Assembly (NCBI RefSeq): GCF_963259705.1
Contig: NC_081840.1
Span: 6,133,062-6,197,061, forward strand
Reading direction: 5' to 3'
DNA from: Myotis daubentonii
Taxonomy: Eukaryota; Chordata; Mammalia; Chiroptera; Vespertilionidae
Length of the DNA stretch: 64,000 bases
Made by a program: the position numbers and the translations under genes. The notes under the pieces were generated by a model. The model searched no databases and was not told where the DNA came from. It saw nothing but the letters and a program-made list of their open reading frames with translations. This document shows positions 51,504-63,045 of the stretch, one piece after another (positions within the stretch are counted from its first letter, which is position 1; every line of letters starts with the position of its first letter).

Positions 51504-51930
51504 CACAAACAAAGTGGGGAAGGTGATGGGTCGCAGAGAAGGTGGGTTTGCAGCCAGAGGAGGTGAAGGTGTGAGCTGTGTGGGGAGCTGGGCAAAGGAT
51601 GCTCCGCAGCGGGCACAGCCTGTGCGAGAGCCGGGGCAGGGGCCCTCCAGGTGCCCGCGCAATGCAAGGGGCCTGATGTGGCCGGAGGGGAGGGAGGGGC
51701 GGCAGAAGGGCTGTCAGGTGGCAGGTGGGGAAGAGCCAGATCCTACGGGCCCTGGTGAACGGCCTGGTCACGAGGCACGGGGTGGTCTGGCGCTCACAGC
51801 CTTGCCCTGCAGGCGAGAAGCTGGAAGAGCAGCTGGGAGCTTGTCACCATGATGCGGGCCAGGCAGGTGGTGGCATAGAGAAGGAAAATGCGATTGGTTC
51901 TGGACACGTTTTGAAAATAAAACCCACAGG
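51504..51930 (+). repeat. Unassigned ancient mammalian repeat remnant
   Basis: 'gcggcagaagggctgtcagg', 'agagccagatcctacggg' and 'ccctggtgaacggcctgg' follow the old repeat also seen near 440-820. Confidence 0.35.
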
Positions 51931-52429
51931 ACTTGCTGCTGGCTCGGCTGTGGGCTATGCGGGGAGAGTGGCCAGGATGCTTCCAGCCCTGGGCGGGGAG
52001 AGCCGGGAGGCGGGCGCTCCCGTGGGCCTCGTGAAGGGGACGAGCGGGCGGTGGAGACACGGAGGCGGCCGAGCTGAGTTCACCTGTAGTTCCCCAGTCG
52101 ATCGAGGCTTTCCTGGCTGGTGTTGGTCCCTCCAGCCGCCACCCCAAACCAAGAGGCACCGGCAGGCTGGAGGAGAGGCAGAGGCCTCAGGGCCTGGAGA
52201 GAGGGAGGGCAGGGTCCAGGCGGGGACCTGGGTGCCCAGAGCCCCAGCCTTCCCTCAGGCCTTGGACACACTCTTCTCTCTTCCTAAATGCGTCCGCGCA
52301 TGCGCGCACACACTCCCATCTGAGTCGCACGCACACAGTCACCAGGTTATTGGTGACCTATGTTTTCCTCTTTGTACGTGTCTCCATCTCCTACGTTTTC
52401 TGAAATAAATGTGTGCTCCTTGTACCAGG
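51931..52429. other. Single-copy DNA
   Basis: Unique; 'cgcatgcgcgcacacactcc' at 52297 is a short alternating tract. No gene. Confidence 0.35.
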
Positions 52430-52990
52430 CCCCAAACGCCTTATTTTTTCCTTTGAAGGAGTCTGTCATCTTAGAGACAGAGATCCTGCTTTTGAAAACG
52501 ATTGAAAGCAATTCGTCTGAAATAGGAGAACACCATTAGACACAATGACACCTGAAGAACTGCTGCTCCTGGAAGCGGTACTATTGCCGAACCTAAATGT
52601 TCTGAATGAAAACCACCCTCCAACTGCAGTGCAAACCACTTAATGAACGGTGGGGAGTAGCTGTGGCTACTCCCGTGTGCCGAATGTATACAAACAGGAG
52701 GAAACGTTTCTGTATGGGAGCGGATGGGAAACCAGATTGCAGATGAAGTCAGGGCTCTGGCTTCCAGAACAAACCAGGAAACAATGCACAGAAGAAAGAC
52801 TGGAAGGAAATGCGTCTTGTCAGTGTTTTCTATGTAGATGAACCGTGATTGTTTCTGCTCTTAACGTTCAGCCTTTTCTAACGTTGTTTTTAAACAGCAT
52901 GTGTTACTTTTGGAAAGAAAAAACGATTCCAAGTTACGTTCATTTAGCACAGCTGAGTCAGGCTTCAAAGCCCAATACAAGATGCGTGTC
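52430..52990. promoter_or_regulatory. Candidate conserved AT-rich region
   Basis: About 550 bp of AT-rich unique sequence with 'cgattgaaagcaattcgtc', 'cttaatgaacggtgggg' and 'aacgttgtttttaaacagc', in contrast to GC-rich neighbours. No repeat match. Function inferred. Confidence 0.25.
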
Positions 52991-54149
52991 CTTGCAGGAC
53001 CCCTCCGCCCCCTGCTCAAAGGTTCGTCTTGTTGCAGGTACAACAGGGAGGCAGGGGATGTTTGGATTCCTCCTCCCAGCCCTCAGGGAGCTTTGGTCCA
53101 GAGGGGCAAACGGAGGGAGCGGAGGTGCCTGCACACACTGATTAGCCTGGGGGCCCGGCTGAGTGCCCCTGGCAGGGCCCAGGCTCATCCCCCTTCTCTG
53201 CCCTCACCTGGTCACCTGGTCCGGAGCCTCCCAGGTGAGCGCGGGCGTCAGTTACTGGCCCAGGCCTCTGGGTGGCTCCACCTGCCCTAGGCTGGGAGGA
53301 GGTCCTGCCCGGCCTCTTACCCCTCCCAGCTGCTCCTTCCTGGAATGTCTGTCCCTCCTGCTGGCGGCTGCTGAGGGCCTGAGAGCCACAGGGCTGGGAG
53401 GGCTGGAACTGTCTCTCTCCTCATGCTAGTCAAGGGGGTCACAGGGGGCATAAAATGACCCTTGTGTACCCCAAATCCTTGCATGTTGGGAACAGAAATA
53501 TGCTGGAAATATGCTCACTTTTGTGCAAAGAAAGTAAAAAATCTGGGACACTGGGGAGCTGGATAGAGGTGGGAGAATCCTGCATACTTGGGGGGAGTGC
53601 AGGGGGGATGCCAGACCAGTGTGGGGGGGACCAGGCAGTGGGCTTCTCTTCCCTCCCCAGACATCCGGGTGCATCAGGACCGGCCTGGGCGCCCCTCCTG
53701 TGCCCCTCCAGCCAGGGTGGCCAGCTCTTGGGCCTCGTGACGCCAGGGGAGCCGTTTGGCTGGACTTTGCAGCGGCGTGATGGGAAGTTTTATTGAGCAG
53801 GCCCTGCCGTCTGGATTCTGTCTCACGCAGCTGTCTGTGCGGGCTCCCAGGAGGGGTGAGCACATCTAGCCACCTGGCTGAGCTGCTGGGAACGGGCAGC
53901 AGGAGCAGTAACTGGACGCGGTGGCCGCCATGAGGGCCTGGCGGGGGGAGAACAGCTATGCGGGGCCCTGGGGCTCCTTCCCCTGCTCACAGGATCGGTG
54001 ACACCATGTCCCCCTCGACCCCGGGATCGCCATTGGCCAGGCCTGACAAGTCCTGGGCCTCACGTACCCTCCAATCCCACGGTGGGTGGCCACGGGGCCC
54101 TCGGGCTCCCCTCTGGCCTCCGTTGTTGCCGCCGAGGCCGGTAGGGATG
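52991..54149. other. Single-copy DNA
   Basis: No gene or repeat recognised. Confidence 0.35.
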
Positions 54150-54490
54150 GGCCATCAGCAGGAAATAGCCTGGCGCATTGTCGTCTTAATGCTGGTGCAA
54201 TGAGGCATGACATTCTGTGTTTCCAAAATGTGTTATCAGCCTCGCTCCGTCCTCCCCGGCGGGCTGCATTGAGGAAACGCGGGCTGAGCAGCGTGATCCC
54301 GGCGACATGAGTTATGACACGCGGTGGCTCCATGGCTGGGCGGACACGGGTGGAGGGATTGATCACCCGGGAGAGGGCCTTCGCTAGGGTTCATTAGGCT
54401 GAAAACGATCATGAATATCTCCCCCTCACCTGTTCTCATTAATAACGCCTCCCCTCTTATCTCTTTGCCACACGTACCATTCGTTTTAGC
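54150..54490. promoter_or_regulatory. Candidate conserved enhancer-like region
   Basis: Unique, CpG-retaining block with 'gcattgtcgtcttaatgctg', 'ccaaaatgtgttatcagcc', 'ggttcattaggctgaaaacg', 'atcatgaatatctcccc' and 'ctcattaataacgcctcc'. Multiple TAAT/ATTA cores. Inferred only. Confidence 0.35.
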
Positions 54491-55284
54491 CACCGGAACG
54501 CAGGGGCCTGTCCCGGAGAACAGTGCCCAGGCCCGGCCCCGGCCCCGCCTCCTCCGCGCCAGGCCGGCAGGGGGCGCAGCGGGCTCGCCGCCAGCGGGGC
54601 GGTGGCGGGGCAAGGCCCTTGTCCTAACCTTCAGGGGGACGCGAGGGGTTGGCACGGTGACCAGCTAGATGGGCAGGGAGGAGAGTCAAGCCTTCTGGAA
54701 GCTTCCAGGTCCTCGCCACGTCCTGGATCAGCCCACAGCCATGCCTGAACGTCAGCAAAATGCAGACCCTCTCCAGCCCTATTTCTCCCTTTATTAGCTG
54801 GGAGGCGCGGGGCAGCGGAGCCATTGCCTAGTGTAGGGGCCCCACCCTGCAAGGGAGAGCAAGTGGGGGGGCTAGCGGCTGGAGGCTCCCCACCTTCCAA
54901 CTCTGGGCCTCCGCCTCCAGCCCTCCTCCAAGCGCCCAGGATCCCCTGGCTCCCAGGCCCAGACCCATTTCCACCCTCCCCACCTCTCAGCTGGACCTAG
55001 CGGGGGCCTCACCGCTGTCCCCACACCCTGTCCTCCTCCATGACTGCAGAGCCGTCGCTGGAGCTTTTTAAAGCTCTGCCCTTGGCCTTCCCCTTCTCAG
55101 AGGCTGTCCGAGGGGCCCCTCCACACTGCCCAGGGCCTGGCATTCGGGACCCCGGATGGGCACCCCTCTGACCTTCAGCCTCTGAGGCAGCTGCTCCCCT
55201 CGCTCTGTGGGTCTCTGACAAGGTTCCCAAAATAGCCGGGCACGTTGGCACCCTGGCCTTCCTGGCTCAAGATTGTCCTGCTGC
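54491..55284. other. Single-copy DNA, CpG-rich at its start
   Basis: 54530-54610 is CpG-dense, but no exon or first-intron signal is evident, so I do not call a promoter. Confidence 0.35.
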
Positions 55285-55560
55285 TGGGAAGGCCTCCCCC
55301 TCCCCTGCATTGGGCAAACTCATTTGTAACCTCCAAGGCCCATCCCCAAGGTCATGTCCACTGGGAAGCCTTCCCAAGGCTCTCGGGCCCCGCCTGGGCC
55401 TCCTCGGCACTCCTGCACCTTAGCCTGGGAGAGGACTCTCAGGCGGGCCCAGGGCGGTGCCCCCGGGGGGCTTTGGGAAAGACCTGCCCCCTCGTTCATC
55501 CCCCTCCGGGCACCCTGGCCGCCAGCTCCCCCTGGGCACTTCCTGTGGGCACAGTGACCC
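55285..55560 (+). mobile_element. L2 fragment
   Basis: 'actcatttgtaacctccaag', 'ggaagccttcccaaggctc' and 'cccctgggcacttcctgtg' correspond to the L2 3' region, diverged. Confidence 0.55.
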
Positions 55561-55974
55561 AGGAGGTGGCTCCTGACACTGTTTCCGTCTTGTAGGTCAG
55601 GGCTCTGAGGCTGGGCGAGGAGGCAGCAGCTTGCCCAGGCCCCGCAGTCTGACGTCCGGTCAGTCTGTGCGCTTCTCTACAACGCAGCCCTCCCGCTCTC
55701 TCCCTGGGCCACGCCGAAGAAAGGCGCACCCAGCCGAAGCTGTGCTGGGGTCCGTGTGCCCCTGGGAAGGCCCTATTTGGCGGTGTGCTTGCATGCCAGG
55801 CCTGCAGGCGGCCTTGCCAGGGAACGGACCGGGCCGGGCTGGGCTTCCTCCACGCCCGGGCAGGAGGGTCAGCCTGGTGTCTGGGGCTCCTGCTGCACAA
55901 TGGGCTTCTGTTTCGACAAGTGACGGGGCTGAAGAAGGGGCCACAGGTGGAGGGGCAGCCAGAATGGAGGCCTG
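55561..55974. other. Single-copy DNA
   Basis: Weak antisense MIR trace at 55598-55640. No gene. Confidence 0.3.
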
Positions 55975-56216
55975 CCGGCTGCGTGGCTGAGCTGGTGGAG
56001 CATAGTCCCATGCACCAGGAGGTCTCGGGGTTCGATTCCCGGTCAGGGCACATGCCTGCATTGCAGGCTCGATAACCCCCATTGGGTGTGCAGGAAAGAG
56101 GCAGCCCATCGGTGTTTCTCTCTCATCGATGTTTCTATCTCTCCCTCTCCTTCCCTCTCTGAAATCAACAAAAATATATATATTTTTAAAAGTCTTTAAA
56201 AATCCCCCCCAAAAAG
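55975..56216 (+). mobile_element. Ves SINE (variant head)
   Basis: Head 'ccggctgcgtggctgagctg', B box 'ggttcgattcc', 'catcgatgtttctatctctc', tail 'aaatcaacaaaaatatatat'. Flanked by GGAGGCCTG at 55966-55974 and 56217-56225. Its 'agcatagtcccatgcaccag' segment marks a different subfamily from most copies here. Confidence 0.93.
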
Positions 56217-56225
56217 GGAGGCCTG

Positions 56226-57828
56226 GAGGTGGGACCTGGTGGGCATGTGGGAGCAGGGGGTGGGCAGCAGTCGGCGTGGCTGGGGCGTCAGGACAGGAAG
56301 TCTGGCCTGGGAGGGACAGGAGGGGGGAGCGCATGGCCAGCCTGGTTTGCCTCGGCTCCGTGTGGAGGGAGCGGGTGTGACCAAGGTGCTAGAACCGGGG
56401 TGCAGGAGGGGGGCTGGCTCCAGGATCCAGGGCCCAGGGTCCAGGCAGTCTTGGGGTTTTGTCATAACCACCTCAGGCACAGCGGGGAAACTGAGGCCCG
56501 GGGGGAGGGTGTGTGCAGTAAGGGGCCAGCACTGCTCTGGCCCAGAACACCCATGTGTCTGCTCCCCGCCCGCCTGTGGGCTCCTGGTGGCCGGTCCCCA
56601 GCCTGCGGCCCCTGGCTCCTGGGCCTCGGGGACAATGTGAAGGAAGGAAGCAGCATGGGTGCCACCCCCTGGGCCCTCTTGTCCCTCGTTCTGCAGTCAA
56701 GGTCTTCAGACTTGCCAATTAGCCGGCGACTACACGCCCGAGAAGGGTGCCCGTCTCTATCGCACGGCCCGCTTCCCAGCGCGCAGTGTGGCCGCTTTCC
56801 TGGCAGCTCAGAGGAAAAGAGCAGCTGCCTCCTCCTCTTGGGGAAGAGTCACCCACAGATGTTTGCACAAAGTCGGGGCCAGGGAACATATGAATAAATG
56901 CCACGGTTCATGTCTGCAAGCCCCTCCCTGCCAGCTTCTGTCTTGACAAGCAAGTGGGGCTGGGAGGAGGCAGGCAGATGTGGGCGCTGGGAACGCAGCC
57001 CAGCGCTTTGTTGGAGGCAGCGTCCCCGTCCCAGGCTGAACGGCGCGTTGTGACCATCCGGGTGCCCGCGGGCTGGCCCCCAGGCCAGTCATCGCCTGGC
57101 TGCCCCCAGCAGGTGGCCTGGCTTCGTGGAAGGGGTGCCCGTGGGGAGACTGCCCCGCCCCTGAGAGAGGCTCGATTTCCCCGGAGGTCACCGGGCACAC
57201 TCCTAATTCATGTATAACAGCCATTAGCAGGCGTGGTGATGACCAAGGGCTGGCGCTGCGCTCCAGCTCTCCCTCCACGCCCAGCCCCGTGGCCTCGCCG
57301 GAGCTCAGAGGGGACTGTAGCCTTATCTGAGAGACGTGAACCCTGAAATCTGATGGGGCTCAAGACGCCCGCTTAAAGGCAGCAGCGGGCAGAGGTGGGC
57401 GGGTCTGGGTGCTGGGCTTCGAGCTGCTGACTTGGGACGTGAAGCGTGGTGTGGGCGTCCGTCCACCGGGGAGCGGGTATCTTTGGGGCTGGGGGACGGC
57501 CCTGAGATCACATACAGTGTAGAGGGCGGTCACCTCCTCTGGTTTTACACAACTCCCCCCCCAGGAGGCCTGACCACCCCCTTCTTTGAGGGGGTCTCTC
57601 TGACATTTATCGAGCTCCTACTGTTTGCCGCCAGAGGACAGTCTGCAGCTTACTGAGGGGCTCCCCCCACAGACTCCCAGAGAGAGAAGGGCTCTTGTTC
57701 TCAGGGGGCATTCCCAGCAGCCAAGGAGGGCCCTGCCCTCCGAGGGCCCGTCTCCCAGGCAGCTGGGAAGCAGGAGAGGGCGGGGCTCTGCCATCAGGAG
57801 GAATCCTGGGGGTTCGGGCTGAGGCTTC
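56226..57828. other. Single-copy DNA
   Basis: A MIR-like 'cggggaaactgaggcccggg' occurs at 56483. 57170-57235 ('ctcctaattcatgtataac') is AT-richer and may be constrained. No gene. Confidence 0.35.
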
Positions 57829-57993
57829 AAACTATTAGGGGAGCCTGGTGGGTGTGGCTCCATTGGAGCATCGTCCTGTCCACTGAAAGGTGGAGGGTTC
57901 AATTCCCGGTCAGAGCACACACCCAGGTTGGGGGTTCAATCACCAGTTGGGTGCACATGGGAAGCAACCGATTGATGTTTCTCTCTCACATCA

Positions 57994-57995
<2 letters not shown>

Positions 57996-58036
<41 letters not shown>
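57996..58036. repeat. (TC)n microsatellite in the SINE tail
   Basis: About 20 TC units, expanded from the 'tctctctc' region typical of Ves tails. Confidence 0.94.
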
Positions 58037-58039
<3 letters not shown>

Positions 58040-58050
58040 ATAATAAATTG

Positions 58051-58276
58051 GCCCTGACCAGTTTGGCTCAGTGGATAGAGCGTCGGCCTGCGGACTGAAG
58101 GGTCCCAGGTCTGATTCCGGTCAAGGGCATGTACCTGGGTTGCGGGCACATCCCCAGTGGGAGATGTGCAGGAGGCAGCTGATCGATGTTTCTCTCTCAT
58201 CGATGTTTCTAACTCTCTATCCCTCTCCTTTCCTCTCTGTAAAAAAATCAATAAAATATATTAAAAAAATAAAATA
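58051..58276 (+). mobile_element. Ves SINE nested in a Ves SINE tail
   Basis: 'gccctgaccagtttggctca' to 'tcaataaaatatattaaaa'. Flanked by AATAAATTG at 58042-58050 and 58277-58285. Confidence 0.95.
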
Positions 58277-58420
58277 AATAAATTGAAGAAAAAACTATTG
58301 GGGAGAGCAGGAGAAGGAGAGCCTCGTCCTGTATGCACAGGCCCCCCAGGGGGCCGCAGGAGCAGACAGAGAGGGACAGACAGACAGAGAGAACCTGCTG
58401 GTGTCCCCCAGGGCCTAGGA

Positions 58421-58655
58421 CAGTGATGGCGAACCTATGACACACGTGTCAGAGGTGACACGCGAACTCATTTTTTTGGTTGATTTTTCTTTGTTAAATG
58501 GCATTTAAATATATAAAATAAATATCAAAGATATAAGTCTTTGTTTTACTATGGTTGCAAATATCAAAAAATTTCTATATGTGACACGGCACCAGAGTTA
58601 AGTTAGGGTTTTTCAAAATGCTGACACGCCGAGCTCAAAAGGTTCGCCATCACTG
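58421..58655 (+). mobile_element. Non-autonomous hAT, 'CAGTGATGGCGAACC' family
   Basis: 235 bp. Ends 'cagtgatggcgaacct' and 'ggttcgccatcactg'. Flanks GCCTAGGA (58413-58420) and GCCCACGA (58656-58663) match at 6/8. Same orientation as the copy at 8604 and close to it in sequence. Confidence 0.94.
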
Positions 58656-58663
58656 GCCCACGA

Positions 58664-60063
58664 CAACCATGACTGGCTGCAGAGCACCCTCAGGTAAGGA
58701 GTGGGGAGAAAGCAGGTGAACCCAGGCTTCTCGTGGGACCAGAAGAGAGCAGACAGAGCCAGGGACCGGTGGGGGTCAGGAGCTGAGCTACATGCAGCAG
58801 AGACCCCAGAGAAAGAGCTTGACAGCTGCCGGGGGGCATGGGGGCAGTAGACGCACCCACCCGACCCTAGGCACCGCACACGGGTCTGAGCCGGGCCCAG
58901 GCTGCAAGGGGGTGTGGCCTGGGGTTTCTGGGCAGAACAGGCTGCCGTCCTGCAGGTACAGGTCCGGAGCAGAGCCCACCTGCAGCCCCGGGAGGGAAGC
59001 GACAGAACCAGCAGCGGGGCCTTCTCTCTGCCTCCAGAGTTTGTTCCGTTAGTCAAGTTCTCGACTCACTGTTTACTGCCCCGCACACACAGAGGGTTTA
59101 TTAAAAGCCCGGCTCAGTTAAAAATACCGGAGACAGGGATGTGCCGGCCGAGGGGGCTGCGGAGACGGGCGCCCCGACTTCAAGGGAGCTGGCGCCGCTC
59201 CTCCCAAGGGAATCCCTACCCAGCTGCGGGGAGACGGCGGCCGCCTGCAGCTGTGCCAGCCTCGAGGCCCGTGCTGAGTGGATGCGCAAGACCAGGCCGC
59301 CCCCCCGGGTGCCAAAGAGACACGGGCAGGGGTAAGGTGCAGCCACACCCACTGCACGCGGACCCTCCTCTGCCCTCCGGGAGCTTCCAGTCTGTGGGGA
59401 GAGTGTATGACATGGGACATAATGCAATCAACGGGCCACCAGCCTCTGCAGGAGCCTTGGGGGTCGTACAGGGGTGGGGACCCTGGCCGGTGTTCCTGGA
59501 GGTGCTCCTGGAGGAGGCGGCACTCAGCATGGACAGACCTGGGGGTGGGCCCAGGGCGGGTGTTTCAAGTGCAGCCCAGGGCGAGTCAGGGTGCAGAGGT
59601 AAGAGAGGGTGGGCCCTGGGGGGTCCTGCTCACGGACAGGTCTTGGGGGCCAGGATGAGGACGGTGGCCTTCACGCATAGGCATGGGGCAGTGAGACAGT
59701 ATTCAAGGAGGCACCCCATGCGCAAAGCCCTCAGCGCCCTCCCAGGCATGGGCCCCGCCTCTCCCAGGCCTCCCAGAGGGCCCCAGAATCAACAAATCCA
59801 TGGGCGGGGGACACGGAGCCCCAGTCCGCCAGCCCCAGTGTCTTCCTCAGAGGAAGTGAGGAGGAGGGGGGCTTTCCTGACTTTATTTATGGGGGGTGGG
59901 GGGGACTAGATGACTGACTCCTGCCAGAAACTGAACTGTGATTGTTCTGAGGCAAGCGTAGGGCCTCCAATGATTGGCACTGTGCCACACACAGTTCTGG
60001 TGGCCAGGCCTCAGTTTACCCTTGTGATGAGAGGTAACCTTTCCTATTGAATGTTCCAAGGTG
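58664..60063. other. GC-rich single-copy DNA
   Basis: A 331-codon plus-strand frame at 58914-59909 has no recognisable domain and is rejected. A G-run is at 59890-59906. No gene. Confidence 0.4.
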
Positions 60064-60130
60064 CCATCCATCCATCCATCCTTCCACCCACTACCATCCA
60101 CTCATCCAGCCACTCATCCATCCATCATCC
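60064..60130. repeat. (ATCC)n microsatellite
   Basis: Imperfect CATC/ATCC units, followed by an L2-like 'cattcactcaacaaacgctc'. Confidence 0.88.
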
Positions 60131-60235
60131 ATCATGCATTCACTCAACAAACGCTCCCGGGGCCTTTACTACAGGGGCCAGAGCACAGAAGAGAACAAGA
60201 CATTTCATTGTGGCCTCCAGAAGCTTCCCCTGACC

Positions 60236-60450
60236 CAGGGGTGGGCAAACTCTTTGACTCGAGGGCCACAATGGGTTCTTAAACTGGACCGGAGGGCCGG
60301 AACAAAAGCATGGATGGAGTGTTTGTGTGAACTAATATAAATTCAAAGGAAACATCATTACATAAAAGGGTACGGTCTTTTTTTTTTTTTAGTTTTATTC
60401 ATTTCAAACGGGCCGGATCTGGCCCGCGGGCCGTAGTTTGCCCACAGCTG
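60236..60450 (+). mobile_element. Non-autonomous hAT, 'CAGGGGTGGGCAAACT' family
   Basis: 215 bp. Ends 'caggggtgggcaaact' and 'agtttgcccacagctg'. Flanks CCCTGACC and CTCTAGGG are only partly matched. Confidence 0.95.
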
Positions 60451-60458
60451 CTCTAGGG

Positions 60459-61025
60459 TGTACACAGGCTCTGAGCAGGGAATGGGAGGACCTCCTGGGC
60501 CACGCATGTGGGGAGCACCGAACCATCACAGGAGCGCACACTCGGGGGATGGGGGATGCCGAGCGGCAGACCATGGTGGGGGCAGTGGAGGGAATGAAGC
60601 CGTTGACGCAGCAGCATGCGGCAAGGAGAGGAGAGGACAGGGGCTCACGGAGGAAACAGGAGAAGCTTCCAAGGGCGGGCGGGAACCAGACACAGGAGCC
60701 CCTCAGGGTGACCCCCTGCCCTCCCTGCTCTGAGTTGCCTGCTTCTTTGGCCCAGATGGCTCCTCCCTCGACACCCACAGACACTCTCAAACCCCTCATC
60801 ATTGGAAAGGCAGAGAGGAATCCCGGACGCCGAGGAGGAAAGAGGTGAGGAAGGGAGTGACCACTGGTCCCAGTGCTGGAGGGACATCCACTGCGATCAA
60901 GAAGGAGAAGGAGCGGTTGGGCGGGTTAAGTGGAGGCCTTGGGGCAGGAGCAAGGGAGCCAGGCTTCAGAGGGCTGTGGGGTGAGTAGGGGGTGTCAGAG
61001 ACCATAAAGCATAGCTCTGAACCTG
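60459..61025. other. Single-copy DNA
   Basis: Nothing recognised. Confidence 0.35.
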
Positions 61026-61033
61026 AAGAGAGA

Positions 61034-61069
<36 letters not shown>
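61026..61069. repeat. (GA)n microsatellite
   Basis: About 20 GA units, with GAAA interruptions at the left. Confidence 0.94.
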
Positions 61070-61072
<3 letters not shown>

Positions 61073-61478
61073 GGAAGTGTTTACAGGAGGAGAGGCTGCA
61101 GATGCCGGATGAGGCATAATTGATTAATTGAATGAAGAGAACACGGTCTCCCGTCTGCAAGTTCCTGGTCTGGTGGGGAGATGAGGATTTGAACCGACAC
61201 CTCTGCTGGCGGGAGACATGCTGTAATTGAATTCCTGGGTCCAGCAGTCTGGGGCTGGGTAGGTACTCGACAATAATTCACCTGCCCTGCCCTGTAGCCC
61301 TGTGCGTCACGGGCAGAGGGAGAGCCACCTGGGGTCTGGGACCTAGGAGGCACTCACCAACTGCCCCTAGAGGAGGAGGGACACGTGTTGTGTTTTTAAC
61401 TTTCAAAGTGGTTGCACATTTGTTGTATTTACTCCCCGGAACCCAGCATTGGCCAATGAGTTGCTTAATGTGATGGGA
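61070..61478. other. Single-copy DNA
   Basis: Nothing recognised; AT-richer at 61380-61435. Confidence 0.35.
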
Positions 61479-61486
61479 GGTCAGGG

Positions 61487-61701
61487 CAGCCGTGGGCAAA
61501 CTATGGCCCGCGGGCCGGATCCGGCCCGTTTGAAATGAATAAAACTAAAAAAAAAAAAAAGACCGTACCCTTTTATGTAATGACGTTTCCTTTGAATTTA
61601 TATTAGTTCACACAAACACTCCATCCATGCTTTTGTTCCGGCCTCCGGTCCAGTTTAAGAACCCATTGTGGCCCTCGAGTCAAAGAGTTTGCCCACCCCT
61701 G
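61487..61701 (-). mobile_element. Non-autonomous hAT, 'CAGGGGTGGGCAAACT' family (reverse)
   Basis: 215 bp, reverse of the copy at 60236, only about 1 kb away. Ends 'cagccgtgggcaaact' and 'agtttgcccacccctg'. Flanks GGTCAGGG and GTCTAGAG are weakly matched. The close inverted pair could base-pair over about 200 bp. Confidence 0.95.
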
Positions 61702-61709
61702 GTCTAGAG

Positions 61710-63045
61710 CGTGAGGGCAGTGCCAGGGCGCTAGGGCTCCAGTCTCCGCGCTGCCCTGCAGAGGCTGCCTGAGCTCCGCTGGCCCAACCGAGAAGGAAGA
61801 GATGCCCTTGGTGGTGCAGCTCTTTTCCTTTTGTCCTTCTGCCCCTGCTCTGTGCACCTGGAGGCCCCCAGCGCCCCAGAGTGGGGAGTCACGGGGGACG
61901 AGAGCCGCCTCGGCCAAAGGTTGGCTCAGCCACCGCCTCCCCACCCCGCTCTCAGCTTGCAGTCCAGGTGACTGACGGTGCCCCCCTCGGCCCTGAGGCC
62001 CACTGGGGACTGGGCCTGCTGCTCCCCTCCGGCTTCCTCACACCTGCCCACGGCTCTGTAAATAGTCCTTTACTTTACTAAACTCTCCTCGAATTAACCG
62101 TGTTGTGCGCACCATCTGTTCCCCACTGGGCCGCCCGGATGCTGTGGGCTCCCAGCCCCACGGCTGTGTCAGCTTGTCAATCCAAGCTGTTGCGGGGAGC
62201 TCGCGGCCGGGCACAGATCCCGGAGGTGGGCTGCAGGTGTGGGATCAGGGTGCGGCAGGGCCTGGGGCAGGTGGGCCCCGGGGGCAGCAGCTAAGGAGCC
62301 CCGGATGGTGGCCGACCCAGTGTGTCCCTTTGTGGGTACCTACCAAGCCCCAGACAGCACTTCCGGCCAGGTGGTATGTCATCAGCACCCCATTTCAGAG
62401 GCACCCGCCCCCTCCCCGACCCTGAGCACCTTCTAAGGACTCTTGCTGAGTCTCACCTCCCTACAAGGAATAAACAGCCTCCTGGAGCCTGAACCAGTTC
62501 CCAAGCTCACCTGCCGCCTGCCCTCCACACCCTCCTGCCTCCCGCCACTGACCTGTGCAGAGAAAACCCGGAGAAAACACGCCTGCAAGAGCATTCCTCC
62601 ATCTCCTCTAGTTTGGGGGTGCAGGGAGGCAGCCAGGGTGAGTCTGTGCAGCACGGACCCCCCTCGACGCCTGGATCAATTGGGGCCCTGTTTCCGGTCA
62701 CAGACATGAAGGCTGCCGCCTGCTCCTCATGGAGGGGAGGCAGAATTAAGTAAAATGCAGCCAGAAATAATTGGCCCACCGGAGAGAGGCAGGCGAGGCC
62801 ACTGAAAAGGAGCTCGCCTGCAGGCTGGAGGCAAAGCTTCGCAGGGCAGTGGGGCTCCCCAGGCTTTGAAAGACCATTTCCGATCCCCGAGGTGCTCCCA
62901 TTCCTGCCAAATGCTTCCTCATCGATTCCTTGATGAGATGGTGCAATTCAACTCCGCAAATACTTACTTAATGAGAACCTACTGTGCGCCCAATTCTGCA
63001 CATGTAGCCCTGGGGGAGCTGAGCTGGGTTTTGAAAAGTCAGGGC
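61710..63045. other. Single-copy DNA
   Basis: An L2-like antisense phrase 'acttaatgagaacctactg' lies near 62964. No gene. Confidence 0.35.

Larger units (their letters stand above)
57844..58291 (+). mobile_element. Ves SINE interrupted in its tail by another Ves SINE
   Basis: Older SINE with head 'tggtgggtgtggctccattg' and B box 'ggttcaattcc', then a (TC)n tail. Its duplication 'aaactattaggggag' (57829-57843) recurs as 'aaactattggggag' at 58292-58305, beyond the second SINE. Confidence 0.9.

Noticed and set aside
58914..59909. 331-codon plus-strand open frame
   Set aside because: Low-complexity composition, no domain, no promoter or splice context; the reverse strand is equally open over much of it.
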